DNA of 64,000 bases from Candidatus Flexifilum affinis (GTDB taxonomy: Bacteria > Chloroflexota > Anaerolineae > Aggregatilineales > Phototrophicaceae), in contig JADJPJ010000100.1 of NCBI GenBank assembly GCA_016713325.1, positions 6,365 to 70,364 of the forward strand, in the 5' to 3' direction. Made by a program: the position numbers and the translations under genes. Within the stretch, counting starts at the first letter, position 1. Each line of letters opens with the position of its first letter. This document shows positions 35,870 through 43,993 of the stretch, piece after piece. The notes below the pieces were generated by a model. That model did not search any database. It was not told the DNA's origin and worked only from the letters and a program-made list of their open reading frames with translations.

Positions 35870-36480
35870 GTCGTGCCGAAAGCGCGGTGATGCGCCTCTA
35901 CGAAGATTCCAGCCTGCGTGATGGTTTGACCGACGAGCCGGCGGCGCGCCTGCTGCGCTGGGCGGAAGACCAGCTCATCGCGCTGGACGAGTCGGGCGTC
36001 GACGACGCGGCATTTGAAGAAGGCGTGACCGGCATCCTGGCGTCGGTCAAGCAGATCAACCACACCGCCGATCGGACTCTTTCGGGCAGCGCGCCGCCGG
36101 ATGGCGCGCTGGCTCAGGCGGCCGACACGGCGGACGTGACCACGATTGACGAGATGGGCCTGGTCGAACAGTTGATCGCCCAGGCTTCCGGACAGTCGTC
36201 GGCAGCCGATACTACCTCGTCGGCCGGTACTACCGAGTCGGCCAGTACTATGGCGTCGTCTGGTGATGCCCTGCCCAACGCTGCATTGCCCAACGCCGCC
36301 TCCATGACGGAGGACACCGCAGCGACTGAAGAATCTTCAGCACCAGCGGCGGCCTTCGAGAAATCGGCGCCGCCGCAGAACTTCCTGGCCGGGTGGGCGC
36401 AGCAGTTGCTGAGCCAGGCCTCGCCCGAGACCGACTCCAGCACCGCTCCCCCTGAAAGCGAGGAAGATGAACTCACCTGA
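35866..36480 (+). CDS. Hypothetical Ala/Ser/Thr-rich acidic protein
   Basis: 204 residues, coupled to the ankyrin gene by an ATGA overlap. The first 70 residues are a helical, ordered part (AARLLRWAEDQLIALDESGVDDAAFEEGVTGILASVKQIN). The rest is low-complexity, with SAGTTESAST, NAALPNAAS and a C-terminal amphipathic NFLAGWAQQLLSQAS. It is acidic with no signal peptide or membrane helix. I do not recognise the family. Coupling suggests it works with the ankyrin protein. Confidence 0.65.
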   Translation: MSRAESAVMRLYEDSSLRDGLTDEPAARLLRWAEDQLIALDESGVDDAAFEEGVTGILASVKQINHTADRTLSGSAPPDGALAQAADTADVTTIDEMGLVEQLIAQASGQSSAADTTSSAGTTESASTMASSGDALPNAALPNAASMTEDTAATEESSAPAAAFEKSAPPQNFLAGWAQQLLSQASPETDSSTAPPESEEDELT

Positions 36481-36907
36481 CCAGCCGTCCCGGCCGACGC
36501 CTTCGTCGCCATTGACAGAACCGCTCCATTGCCTTGCAGATAGCCACACTCCCCCTTTCCATACCGGTGTCATCGGCGTGGCGAGGGGGACTCATGAGTC
36601 CACTTATGAGTCCAATGGAATCCCATTTGAAAGCGGACGCGCAGTAGCGCGTCTCACCGGAGGCATCAAGTTAGCGACTGATCGACGCCATCAGAATAGC
36701 GATGGTCGCGTCGTCCGCCGGGTGTTAAAACACCCGGCTACCCGAAAAGACAGGTCCACTAAAGGGACCAAGAACGCAGGCGTCGGGGAAGCCCCTTCAG
36801 TGGGCTTGTCGGCGGACGCGCCGTTGCGCGTCCCTACAGCCCTCGGCGGACGCGCAACCCTTATCTTGGTGCACAGCGGACGCGCAGTAGCGCGTCTCAC
36901 CGGAGGC
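36481..36907. repeat. Repeat-filled spacer before the phospholipase-D gene
   Basis: An identical 33-base unit occurs at 36632-36664 and 36875-36907. Its core is an eight-base hairpin (GGACGCGC, loop AGTA or CGTT, GCGCGTCC). A third hairpin with loop CGTT and a CTAC tail sits at 36814-36837. The frame stays open through the whole stretch, giving a spurious 134-residue lead to the next gene. Confidence 0.75.
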
Positions 36908-38197
36908 GTCAGGCGGATCCTCCTCATCGCGCTGCTGCTGTTGTTCGCCGCCTGCTCGGACGCGCCGGAGACGGTCACCGACGCGCCGCCGACGATTGGC
37001 GGGCAGGTCACCAACACGCCCCGACCGGCGACGAATACCCCCCGGCCGCCGACGAACACGCCCCGCCCGGCAACCAATACGCCGCGTCCGCCGACGGCCA
37101 CCCGCACCGGCGTGGCCACAGCGCTGCCGGTCATCGGGGTCACGCCAGGAGCGGATGGCCTGTTCAACTTCGTGCTGCCGCTCGGCTTCGGCGCGGAACG
37201 CGGCTTCTGGGACGTTTTCTACACCGCACCCTCCGGCAGCCGTGACCCGGTGACCTATGTGGGTGGCATCGACGTGCCGTTTGTCGAGGCGCTGGCCGGC
37301 GTCGAGCGTACGCTGGATATCGCCGCCTTCGAGTTCAACAACCCGGCCCTCACCACCGCCGTGCTGGCGGCCATCAGGCGCGGCGTGACGGTGCGCATCG
37401 TCACCGACAGCGAACACGGCTACGAGGATGCCGAGTCCACCCTCAAGCAGGTCGAAGCGGCCGGCGTGCGCATCGTTCAGGACAACCGCTCGGCCCTCAT
37501 GCACAACAAGTTCATGATCCTGGATGGCCTGACTGTCGTCACCGGCTCGTGGAACTTCACGATCAACGACACCTACCGCAACAACAACAATGCCCTGTTC
37601 CTGCGCTCACCGCGTATCGCCGCCGTGTACCAGGCCGAATTCAACGAGATGTATTTGCTGGGCCGGTTCGGCCCCACCGGATCGCTGCCCACTTCGGACA
37701 ACCGCCTGACCATCGACGGGGTTCCGGTGGAGATCTATTTCTCTCCCGACGACTCGGTGCTGGAGCGCATCAACAGCGCCATCCGCAGCGCCCGCCGCTC
37801 GATCCGCTTCATGGCCTTCTCGTTCACCGAGGACAGCATCGGCGATGCGCTGATCGAAAAGCTGGAGAGTACCAGCACCGTCACCGTGCGCGGCATCTTC
37901 GAGACGACGGGGAGCGAGACGCGCTTCAGCGAGCTGACCCGGCTGCACTGCGCCAGCCTGCCCGATATGGAAGTCCGCCAGGACGGCGGATCGTTTGTGC
38001 TTCATCATAAGGTGTTCATCATCGACGGCCGTATTGTCGTCACCGGATCGTTCAATTTTTCGGCCAACGCCACTGACTCGAACGACGAGAACCTGATCGT
38101 GATCGACGACCCGATTCTGGGTGCTCAGTACGTCGAGGAGTTCGATCGTCGCTGGGCGGAGGCGCGTATTCCGACTGGACTGACATGCCCTTCGTAG
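36869..38197 (+). CDS. Phospholipase-D-like lipoprotein (two HKD motifs)
   Basis: 442 residues counted from GTG 36869; the start is uncertain because repeats occupy this region and the open frame extends to ATG 36467. The signal peptide RRILLIALLLLFAAC gives lipidated Cys29. A linker of NTPRPATNTPRPPT repeats follows, then two PLD-like domains with HNKFMILD (His212, Lys214, Asp219), VVTGSWNFT, and HHKVFIID (His379, Lys381, Asp386), VVTGSFNFS. Two HKD motifs form one active site in PLD-type nucleases and lipases. As an anchored exported protein it may act as a nuclease or phospholipase. It overlaps the next gene by 13 bases. Confidence 0.85.
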   Translation: MHSGRAVARLTGGVRRILLIALLLLFAACSDAPETVTDAPPTIGGQVTNTPRPATNTPRPPTNTPRPATNTPRPPTATRTGVATALPVIGVTPGADGLFNFVLPLGFGAERGFWDVFYTAPSGSRDPVTYVGGIDVPFVEALAGVERTLDIAAFEFNNPALTTAVLAAIRRGVTVRIVTDSEHGYEDAESTLKQVEAAGVRIVQDNRSALMHNKFMILDGLTVVTGSWNFTINDTYRNNNNALFLRSPRIAAVYQAEFNEMYLLGRFGPTGSLPTSDNRLTIDGVPVEIYFSPDDSVLERINSAIRSARRSIRFMAFSFTEDSIGDALIEKLESTSTVTVRGIFETTGSETRFSELTRLHCASLPDMEVRQDGGSFVLHHKVFIIDGRIVVTGSFNFSANATDSNDENLIVIDDPILGAQYVEEFDRRWAEARIPTGLTCPS

Positions 38198-38730
38198 TGG
38201 AAATCACCACCCCTCGCCTGCGCCTGCGCCGCTTCACGCCCGCGGACCTGGCGATCTATCACGAGGTCATCTACGGCGATGCCGAGGTGATGAAGACGCT
38301 GCCCGGCGGCCTCCCGCGATCGCTGGAGTCGGTAGAGTGGATGCTCGGCTGGCACGCCCGTCACTGGGACGAGCATGGCTGCGGCTTTTTTGCCGTGGAA
38401 CTGCTGGAAACCGGCCAGTTCATCGGACACAGCGGCGTCTTCATGTGGGGCCTGCCGACCTTCGAACTGGGCTATGCCTACGGCCACCAGTACTGGGGCC
38501 AGGGTTACGCCAGCGAAGCCGGGCGCGCCTGCCTGGAACATGCCTTCGCCGCCCTGCCGCTGGAACAGATTGACGCGGTGACTCTGCCGGGCAACACCGC
38601 CTCGCAGAAGGTGCTGCTCAAGCTGGGCTTCCAACCGGCCGGCGAGCGCCAGGCCTATGACAGCCGGTTGCCGTATTTCACCCTGCCGCGGGCGGAATTC
38701 TTCAGGCTCAACACGGACGACGAAGGCTGA
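38185..38730 (+). CDS. GNAT-family N-acetyltransferase (RimJ/RimL type)
   Basis: 181 residues. It opens with ITTPRLRLRRFTPADLAIY, the usual RimJ/RimL start. It contains IGHSGVFMW, the acetyl-CoA loop region YGHQYWGQGYASEAGRACLEHAF (Q/R-x2-G-x-G/A variant), and closes with VTLPGNTASQKVLLKLGF, the Asn-x3-Ser end motif. It transfers an acetyl group from acetyl-CoA to an amine, perhaps a protein N-terminus or an antibiotic. Its start lies inside the end of the phospholipase-D gene, so it is translationally coupled to it. Confidence 0.92.
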   Translation: MPFVVEITTPRLRLRRFTPADLAIYHEVIYGDAEVMKTLPGGLPRSLESVEWMLGWHARHWDEHGCGFFAVELLETGQFIGHSGVFMWGLPTFELGYAYGHQYWGQGYASEAGRACLEHAFAALPLEQIDAVTLPGNTASQKVLLKLGFQPAGERQAYDSRLPYFTLPRAEFFRLNTDDEG

Positions 38731-38821
38731 CCCGGTCGGGCCAGGCAACCGATATGAAGAGACACAGCGTGTGTAGAGACTGCGGTGCTGTCCCACCAAC
38801 AAAATGACGGAGGAATCCAAC

Positions 38822-39643
38822 ATGACGAACCCAATGCTTCCGGTGGTCGGCGCGGCGATGCCCTCGGTGCGGGTGCATGAGTATCGCGATTGGATCCTGG
38901 AGGGACAGCGCGACCTGGAAATTCAGGACCCGGCGCTGCCGAATCTCTTCGACGGCGACTGGCGGGGAATGGTCCAGGCCCTGCGCCCCCTGCTTGACGG
39001 CTACACCGGGCGTCTCGGCGTGCACGGGCCGTTCTACGGCATGCCGCTCTTCGCCCCGGACCGCAAGATCCGCGCCGCCGTGGCCGAACGGCTGAACGAA
39101 GCCCTCGACTACTGCGCCGAACTGGGCGCGACCCACATGGTGCTGCACAGCCCGATCGAAAACCTGGGCACACCGTTCAAGACGTGGGGTCAGGGCGACT
39201 GGTTCGACTCGTTGGAGGTCATTCACAGCCTGATGGACCCGATTGTGGCGCACGCTGCCAGCATCGGCTGCATGCTGGTGATCGAGACGATCTTCGACCG
39301 CGACCCGCTGGTGTGGAAGGAGATGATCGCCGAGTTCGGTTCGCCGTATCTGCGCGCCAGCGTCGACATCGGCCACGTCTACATCAACCACCAGCTCGGC
39401 GCGCCCCCGCCGGACTACTGGATTCGGCATGCGGGGCCGCTGCTGGGGCACGTCCACTTGCAGGACACCGACGGCTACGACGACCGGCACTGGCGTCTGG
39501 GCGTCGGCAACATCAACCTGCACGCCGTGTTTGACGCGCTGGCGCGGATCGACACCCAACCGCGGCTGATCCTGGAGATGAACCACATCCCGGACATCCT
39601 GCCTTCGACGGCATGGCTGGTCGAGCAGGGGCTGGCCCGGTAG
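38822..39643 (+). CDS. Sugar phosphate isomerase/epimerase family TIM-barrel protein
   Basis: 273 residues from ATG 38822, with GGAGGA seven bases upstream. Xylose-isomerase-like/AP-endonuclease-2 barrel: GRLGVHGPFYGMP, ATHMVLHSPIENLG, CMLVIETIFDRDP, LRASVDIGHVYINHQ, LLGHVHLQDTDGYDDRHW and LILEMNHIPDI. The conserved His and Glu/Asp residues on successive strands (HGP, HS, IE, DIGH, HVH, EM) would bind a divalent metal. It is a cytosolic isomerase, epimerase or lyase; substrate unknown. A separate ribosome-binding site suggests it is not tightly coupled to the acetyltransferase. Confidence 0.88.
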   Translation: MTNPMLPVVGAAMPSVRVHEYRDWILEGQRDLEIQDPALPNLFDGDWRGMVQALRPLLDGYTGRLGVHGPFYGMPLFAPDRKIRAAVAERLNEALDYCAELGATHMVLHSPIENLGTPFKTWGQGDWFDSLEVIHSLMDPIVAHAASIGCMLVIETIFDRDPLVWKEMIAEFGSPYLRASVDIGHVYINHQLGAPPPDYWIRHAGPLLGHVHLQDTDGYDDRHWRLGVGNINLHAVFDALARIDTQPRLILEMNHIPDILPSTAWLVEQGLAR

Positions 39644-39673
39644 GCTGGCGCTGACGCGGCAGCCTGGGCTGAC

Positions 39674-39703
39674 AAAAAACCCCCTCGCAGGGCTGCGAGG
39701 GGG
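39674..39703 (-). terminator. Intrinsic terminator (mainly minus strand)
   Basis: CCCCCTCGC (39680-39688) pairs with GCGAGGGGG (39695-39703). On the minus strand the hairpin is followed by six U (39674-39679). It would end the transcript of the STAS-like gene about 200 bases downstream of its stop and could also slow plus-strand transcription. The gap to 39903 holds another weak CCCCTACG hairpin near 39855-39876. Confidence 0.7.
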
Positions 39704-39903
39704 TGCGTCCCAGATTGGCTGGCGGTGAGGCTTGGGGTGCGAACGTCGATAATCTGACTAGAGCGTATCTGATAATTGTCCTTTTGCATTCGTTGCGGCA
39801 CAAAAACGCATCTTCGTAGGGACACGCTTCTAGGCTTGTCCGCCGGTCTTGGACGGCAAGAATGCCGCCCCTACGAGAGAACCGCCGAATATTCAGACAC
39901 GTT

Positions 39904-40305
39904 CTAGACGCTCACCAGCCAGTCGCGCGCCGGCTCGACTTCCGAGAAGATCGCCACGCGCACGCCCATATTGAAGAAGGCTTCCACAATCGCCTGCATG
40001 CTGTCGCGACCGAGCATATCCTTGGGCACGACCAGCGCCCAGAACTTCCAGCCAGCGGCGGCGGCGCGGGGACCCCAGTCGGCGAGCGCGAACTGAATAT
40101 CTTCCGGGGCAAACTGCGCGTTCAGCCGGTCGTCCGAAAGCCATTTGGCGGCGTGCTGCTTGGCCAGGTGATCGAGTCCCGCGTTCATCATCGACTGGAA
40201 GCGCGGCCCGCTCACGGGTTTGTGGAAGGTGTGGTAGATGTACCGATCTTTGTTCTCGAAGCGAATCGTGCCCAAATCGCTGTCAAACACCACATCATAG
40301 GCCAT
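39904..40305 (-). CDS. STAS/SpoIIAA-like hypothetical protein
   Basis: 133 residues from ATG 40305 (GGAG eight bases upstream; the frame stays open to 40347). The pattern RYIYHTFHKPVSGPRFQSMMNAGLDHLAKQ, the conserved KWLSDDRLN, ADWGPRAAAAGWKFWALVVP and a final GVRVAIFSEVEPARDWL resembles a family of short cytosolic STAS/SEC14-like proteins (SpoIIAA-like) found in Bacteroidota and Chloroflexota. Function unknown; a ligand-binding or regulatory role is a guess. Monocistronic. Confidence 0.6.
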   Translation of the reverse strand: MAYDVVFDSDLGTIRFENKDRYIYHTFHKPVSGPRFQSMMNAGLDHLAKQHAAKWLSDDRLNAQFAPEDIQFALADWGPRAAAAGWKFWALVVPKDMLGRDSMQAIVEAFFNMGVRVAIFSEVEPARDWLVSV

Positions 40306-40451
40306 TTTGGGTTCTCCGTTAGTCCTGATGTCAACGACCTTATCCAATCAAGTCTCTTCAGCATAAAGCCAATTCGGCGTCAAACCCTTAAGAATGGATA
40401 GGCCTCTTTCCGGATGCGCATCGACCTTCGAATCGTGCTGCATACGGAAAG

Positions 40452-40493
40452 AAAAACGCCGCTCATGGAGGCAAATCGCCTCCATGAGCGGCG
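40452..40493 (-). terminator. Intrinsic terminator of the 40561 gene
   Basis: A perfect 16-base stem (40457-40472 with 40478-40493, loop AAATC). On the minus strand it is followed by UUUUU (40452-40456). It lies about 70 bases after the stop of the cohesin-like gene. Confidence 0.85.
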
Positions 40494-40560
40494 TGTGATT
40501 GAACGATGCACAGATTGACTCGGAGCGCCTGCGAGAAGCCGCCGCGCCGGACTCCTGAGA

Positions 40561-41658
40561 TTAGCCGCCAGCTTCCGGCAGAACCTCGGGCAGGACCACT
40601 TCGGGGGCCACCGGGGCCGCCACGCCATCACCCGCCAGCGAACCGGTGACACTCAGGCTGTCGACCGACCACACGCCTGCCGCATCCATCACGAAGCGGA
40701 GCTGCACCGTCTGGCCCAGGTAGGCATTCAGGCTGACCGGGAACGACGTCAGCTCAGGGGATGCCGGGAGGACCGCAATGGTCGACCAGTTGGGGTTGCC
40801 GGCCGTGCGCAGTTCGAGACGCGCCTGCGCGCCTTCGCTCAACTGGTAGCTGATCTCCGCCTGGGCATCCGTCAGACCGGCGAGGCTGACGGGGTGCAGA
40901 AGGCGCAGGTTGGCTGCCGTGGCTGCCGCGCTGCCATCGGCTGCGAAGCCGCTGCCGTCCGTCTCCATCGCCCAACCACCGTCGGCAACCCAGGCTTCCG
41001 CAGCGGCCATGTTGGCGCTGAACGGCACGCTGACCGTCGCCAGGATGAGTTCATCTTCGACGGCCATCGGGTCCAGGGCGAACAGGTCGCCGGTCGCAAC
41101 CGCCTGGTCGGCGCTGCTGCGGACCGCGTCGACATCTTCGGGCAGCAGGGCCGCGTCGTTGGTCACCATGACCACCGCGCCAACCGCGCTTTCCAGGACC
41201 GACTCGCCGGCCAGGACCAGGTCGGTGGTGCGGACAGGATTACTGTCTTCGAGCGTGATCAGGGCGGCTTCGGCGGGGGCCAGAGCGCGCAGTGTCACCG
41301 TCAGAAGGGTGAAGGTGCCGGCCGGCAGGTTCGGCGCGAACTGCCCGGCGGCAAACCCAAGCTGCCCCTGTACGTTGTCCGTCACACTTTGCAGGAAGAC
41401 GGGGAGGGCAGTGCCGGGCTGCACGCGTTCAATTCGGAACAGGGCCGGGTCGAAGTTGAGATAAACGGCGGCGGCATCGACTGGAGCGCTGCCGGTATTG
41501 ACCTGAACAACCACGTCAAACGTCGCTTCGACAGCGATGGGGTGATCTGGTGTGAGAAGTGTAATACTCGCCTGGGAGGTCTCCTGCGCGAGTACAGGCA
41601 CAAGACCGGCCATCAGGACGACCACGAAAAAGGCAAGAAGACGCGACCAGTTGCGCAT
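40561..41658 (-). CDS. Secreted cohesin-like domain protein
   Basis: 365 residues. The signal peptide LLAFFVVVLMAGLVPVLAQ is followed by a cohesin/Big-like beta domain (about 30-175): FDVVVQVNTGSAPVDAAAVYLNFDPALFRIERV, LGFAAGQFAPNLPAGTFTLLTVTLRAL. The second half is a beta-sandwich-like region (AEISYQLSEGAQARLELR, TSFPVSLNAYLGQTVQLRFVMDAAGVWSVDSLSV) with a proline-rich end. Cohesin-type folds bind dockerins in cellulosomes, but no dockerin or hydrolase accompanies it here, so a general surface-adhesion or structural role is likely. It is divergent from a second cohesin-like gene, and a strong terminator follows. Confidence 0.8.
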   Translation of the reverse strand: MRNWSRLLAFFVVVLMAGLVPVLAQETSQASITLLTPDHPIAVEATFDVVVQVNTGSAPVDAAAVYLNFDPALFRIERVQPGTALPVFLQSVTDNVQGQLGFAAGQFAPNLPAGTFTLLTVTLRALAPAEAALITLEDSNPVRTTDLVLAGESVLESAVGAVVMVTNDAALLPEDVDAVRSSADQAVATGDLFALDPMAVEDELILATVSVPFSANMAAAEAWVADGGWAMETDGSGFAADGSAAATAANLRLLHPVSLAGLTDAQAEISYQLSEGAQARLELRTAGNPNWSTIAVLPASPELTSFPVSLNAYLGQTVQLRFVMDAAGVWSVDSLSVTGSLAGDGVAAPVAPEVVLPEVLPEAGG

Positions 41659-41806
41659 GAGAATGTTCCCCTTTGGTTACATTTGGACTCAGTTTACTCC
41701 AATTTCAGAATGTGCGAAATAGACTTTTGGCTAGTGAAGCATGAAGAACCTGAAATCCGCGGAATCTGGTAACCATGAAATGTACCTGTTTTGTCGGGAA
41801 TTACGT

Positions 41807-41812
41807 TATAAT
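41807..41812 (+). promoter_or_regulatory. -10 element of the 41902 gene
   Basis: A perfect TATAAT within GTTATAATGC; the same GTTATAATGC wording occurs before the VOC gene at 49030-49039. The -35 is weak. The 243-base region 41659-41901 is the shared upstream region of two divergent cohesin-like genes. Confidence 0.45.
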
Positions 41813-41901
41813 GCGCACCAAGACATACGTGCGCGTTTTTTCAAGGCGCGTTATTATAGAAGTTGCTTCGCTTCCGGGACTTGGCATACGAAGGGGTTGC
41901 T

Positions 41902-43656
41902 ATGCGCGGTTCAGCCAACAGCAGACGAACGCCAAGACGCGTTTCGACTGGTTTAGTTCTCCTCATCGGTCTCATCGCAGTTGCGCTCGTAGTGACTGTT
42001 TCTGGCCCAGCGCTGACACTGTCGAGTCTTTCGACTCCGACTGTTGGCGTTGCGGGTGGCCTGGCCCAGGGCATTGAGCCGCAATCGACAGTGGCCGGCG
42101 GTCCGGTCAACGTCAGCTTTGCCACCAACCCCACCGGTCTGACCGTGGGCACCGCGTTCAACATCGCCGTTCGGGTGTCCGGGGCGAACCCGGTTCGCGG
42201 TCTCGAAGTCTGGGTTGCATACGACATTACTCAGCTCGATCTGGTCAATGTCGCATCTCTGAATGACCCGAATACGGACGCCCCGTATTTTGCGCTGTCC
42301 ATTCCGAGCACTGACGAAGTACTCGGCAACGCCGGTTACTCTGCGCTGCTCGTCCCGGCAGATCCCAATATCACCGGTACCTTCGATCCCTTCCGTCTGC
42401 GCTTCACTCCGCTTCAGTGCGGTACGTTCAATCTGACCTTCATACACAGTGGTGGCGCCCGCGATACCAAGGTTTACTCGGATGAGGTCAACCTGACGAA
42501 CGTTCTGGGCTCAACGACCAACGGCACAGTGACGGTCTCGAACAACTGCGGTGTGGCCAGCCCGACGCCGACCAGCACGCCGGTCCCGGCGACCGCGACG
42601 TCGACGAACACGCTGGTTCCGCCCACGCCCACCAGCACGTCGACCAACACACCGTCGACCAACACACCAGTTCCGCCAACTGCGACCGCGACCAACACGG
42701 CCACCAATACACCAGTTCCGCCGACGGCGACCGCCAGTAACACCGCGACCAACACACCGGTCCCGCCAACCGCGACCGCCAGTAACACCGCGACAAATAC
42801 CCCGGTCGCGGCGACGAACACGCCAACGAATACGGCCACCAATACCCCGGTTGGCCCGACCAATACGCCGGAACCGGCAACCGCAACGCCATCCAACACG
42901 CCAGTCGTGGCGACCAATACGCCGGCCCCGACGTCGACGGATACGCCGGTTGTCCCGACGAACACGCCTACCGACGTGCCGCCGACCAATACGGCGGAGC
43001 CGCCGACCGCGACCGCGACTACGGGTCCGTCCGCTACGCCGGTGCCGCCGACCGCGACCGCGACTACGGGTCCATCTCCGACGCCGGAACCGCCGACGGC
43101 CACCCCGACGACGGGCCCATCGCCGACGCCTGGCCCCACCGACGACCCGAATGCTGTCCCGCTGGTCCCCACCAGCACGCCGGTGCCCGAAGCCTACGTG
43201 GTCTGCGACAACCTGGCGCTCCGCACCGGTGGTGAGATGTCCTCCGCGGGCGGCGGCGGAATCGCGGTTGCCGGCGCCTTTGGCCCGGTCCGCATCAGCA
43301 CCAGCCCGCGCGCCAAGATCAGCACGCAGATCGTCGGCAACGCCTACTGCCGTCCGATCGCCATCAACGGCGATTACGTGACGCCGGCGCAGGAAATCGG
43401 CGATGAAGGCGTGATCGGTCTGGGAGTCGCCAACGCGGTCGACATCTTCGGCCTGCTGCCCGATGGCTCGCACGCGCCGAACTTCATCCGCGTCATGCAG
43501 ATCTGCATGAACGCCAGCCACGGCGACCTGCTGCTGTTCGCCAGCGCTAAGGGCGTGCCGCGCTCCTACGTCCCGCTCGACACCTACATGAGCGGTGAGT
43601 ATGTGTGCGCCTTCCTCGGCGAGGCCGGCACAGTCGTTCAGATCGAAGGCAGCTAG
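41902..43656 (+). CDS. Secreted cohesin-like protein with long Thr/Pro linker
   Basis: 584 residues from ATG 41902 (AAGGGG upstream). An uncleaved or signal-anchor helix VLLIGLIAVALVVTVSG follows an Arg-rich start. Residues about 65-205 are a cohesin-like beta domain (FNIAVRVSGANPVRGLEVWVAYDITQLDLVNV, FDPFRLRFTPLQCGTFNLTFIHSG). Residues about 210-420 are a TNTPVPPTATATNT-type linker, common in Chloroflexota surface proteins. A C-terminal domain of about 150 residues has six Cys and regular beta segments (YVVCDNLALRTGGEMSSAGG...VVQIEGS). Probably a stalk-like exported protein. The codon repeats make the linker prone to length change. Confidence 0.8.
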   Translation: MRGSANSRRTPRRVSTGLVLLIGLIAVALVVTVSGPALTLSSLSTPTVGVAGGLAQGIEPQSTVAGGPVNVSFATNPTGLTVGTAFNIAVRVSGANPVRGLEVWVAYDITQLDLVNVASLNDPNTDAPYFALSIPSTDEVLGNAGYSALLVPADPNITGTFDPFRLRFTPLQCGTFNLTFIHSGGARDTKVYSDEVNLTNVLGSTTNGTVTVSNNCGVASPTPTSTPVPATATSTNTLVPPTPTSTSTNTPSTNTPVPPTATATNTATNTPVPPTATASNTATNTPVPPTATASNTATNTPVAATNTPTNTATNTPVGPTNTPEPATATPSNTPVVATNTPAPTSTDTPVVPTNTPTDVPPTNTAEPPTATATTGPSATPVPPTATATTGPSPTPEPPTATPTTGPSPTPGPTDDPNAVPLVPTSTPVPEAYVVCDNLALRTGGEMSSAGGGGIAVAGAFGPVRISTSPRAKISTQIVGNAYCRPIAINGDYVTPAQEIGDEGVIGLGVANAVDIFGLLPDGSHAPNFIRVMQICMNASHGDLLLFASAKGVPRSYVPLDTYMSGEYVCAFLGEAGTVVQIEGS

Positions 43657-43680
43657 TCTTCGCTCAGCTCTCTAAGTGAA

Positions 43681-43722
43681 ACGCCCCGCTCCACCGGTGA
43701 ACTGGTGAAGCGGGGCGTTTTT
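43681..43722 (+). terminator. Intrinsic terminator after the cohesin-like gene
   Basis: ACGCCCCGCT (43681-43690) pairs with AGCGGGGCGT (43709-43718), an inner ACCGGT/ACTGGT pair lengthens the stem, and five T follow (43718-43722). Confidence 0.88.
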
Positions 43723-43993
43723 GATTCGCCGGACAAGAGCGCACGAGTCGGGCGGGCGGGGACCCTAGTACACGAACCAGGTTCATCTGACGAGTAGAGG
43801 GTGTAGGGGCGGGGCAATGTCCCCGCCCACCGCTCCCGGGCGGACACGCTGGTCCGCCCTTACGAAATACGCCGTCATTCTCATCTTGTCGCTGTACTAG
43901 GGTCTAGTCCATAGTTCGCCGCGGGTGATTGTAGGGCGGGGCCTATGTGCCCGCCGTACTGGTCGCAGCAAAGCCCCTCTCAGCCCTTGGCCG
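43723..43993. repeat. Cluster of GTAGGG/CCCTAC palindromes
   Basis: No gene. Three GC-rich hairpins lie in tandem: GGGGCGGGG/CCCCGCCC after GTA (about 43803-43828), GGGCGGAC/GTCCGCCC with CTTACG tail (about 43838-43864), and GTAGGGCGGG/CCCGCCGTAC (about 43931-43956). They are members of the dispersed CCCTAC family and also lie between convergent transcripts. Confidence 0.65.

Noticed and set aside
36814..36907. CRISPR-like array from the repeated 33-base units
   Set aside because: Only two exact copies, unequal spacing, palindromic core shared with dispersed intergenic repeats and no cas genes.
42474..43521. Gly/Val- and Arg-rich antisense frames over the Thr/Pro linker
   Set aside because: By-products of the repetitive linker codons in other frames.
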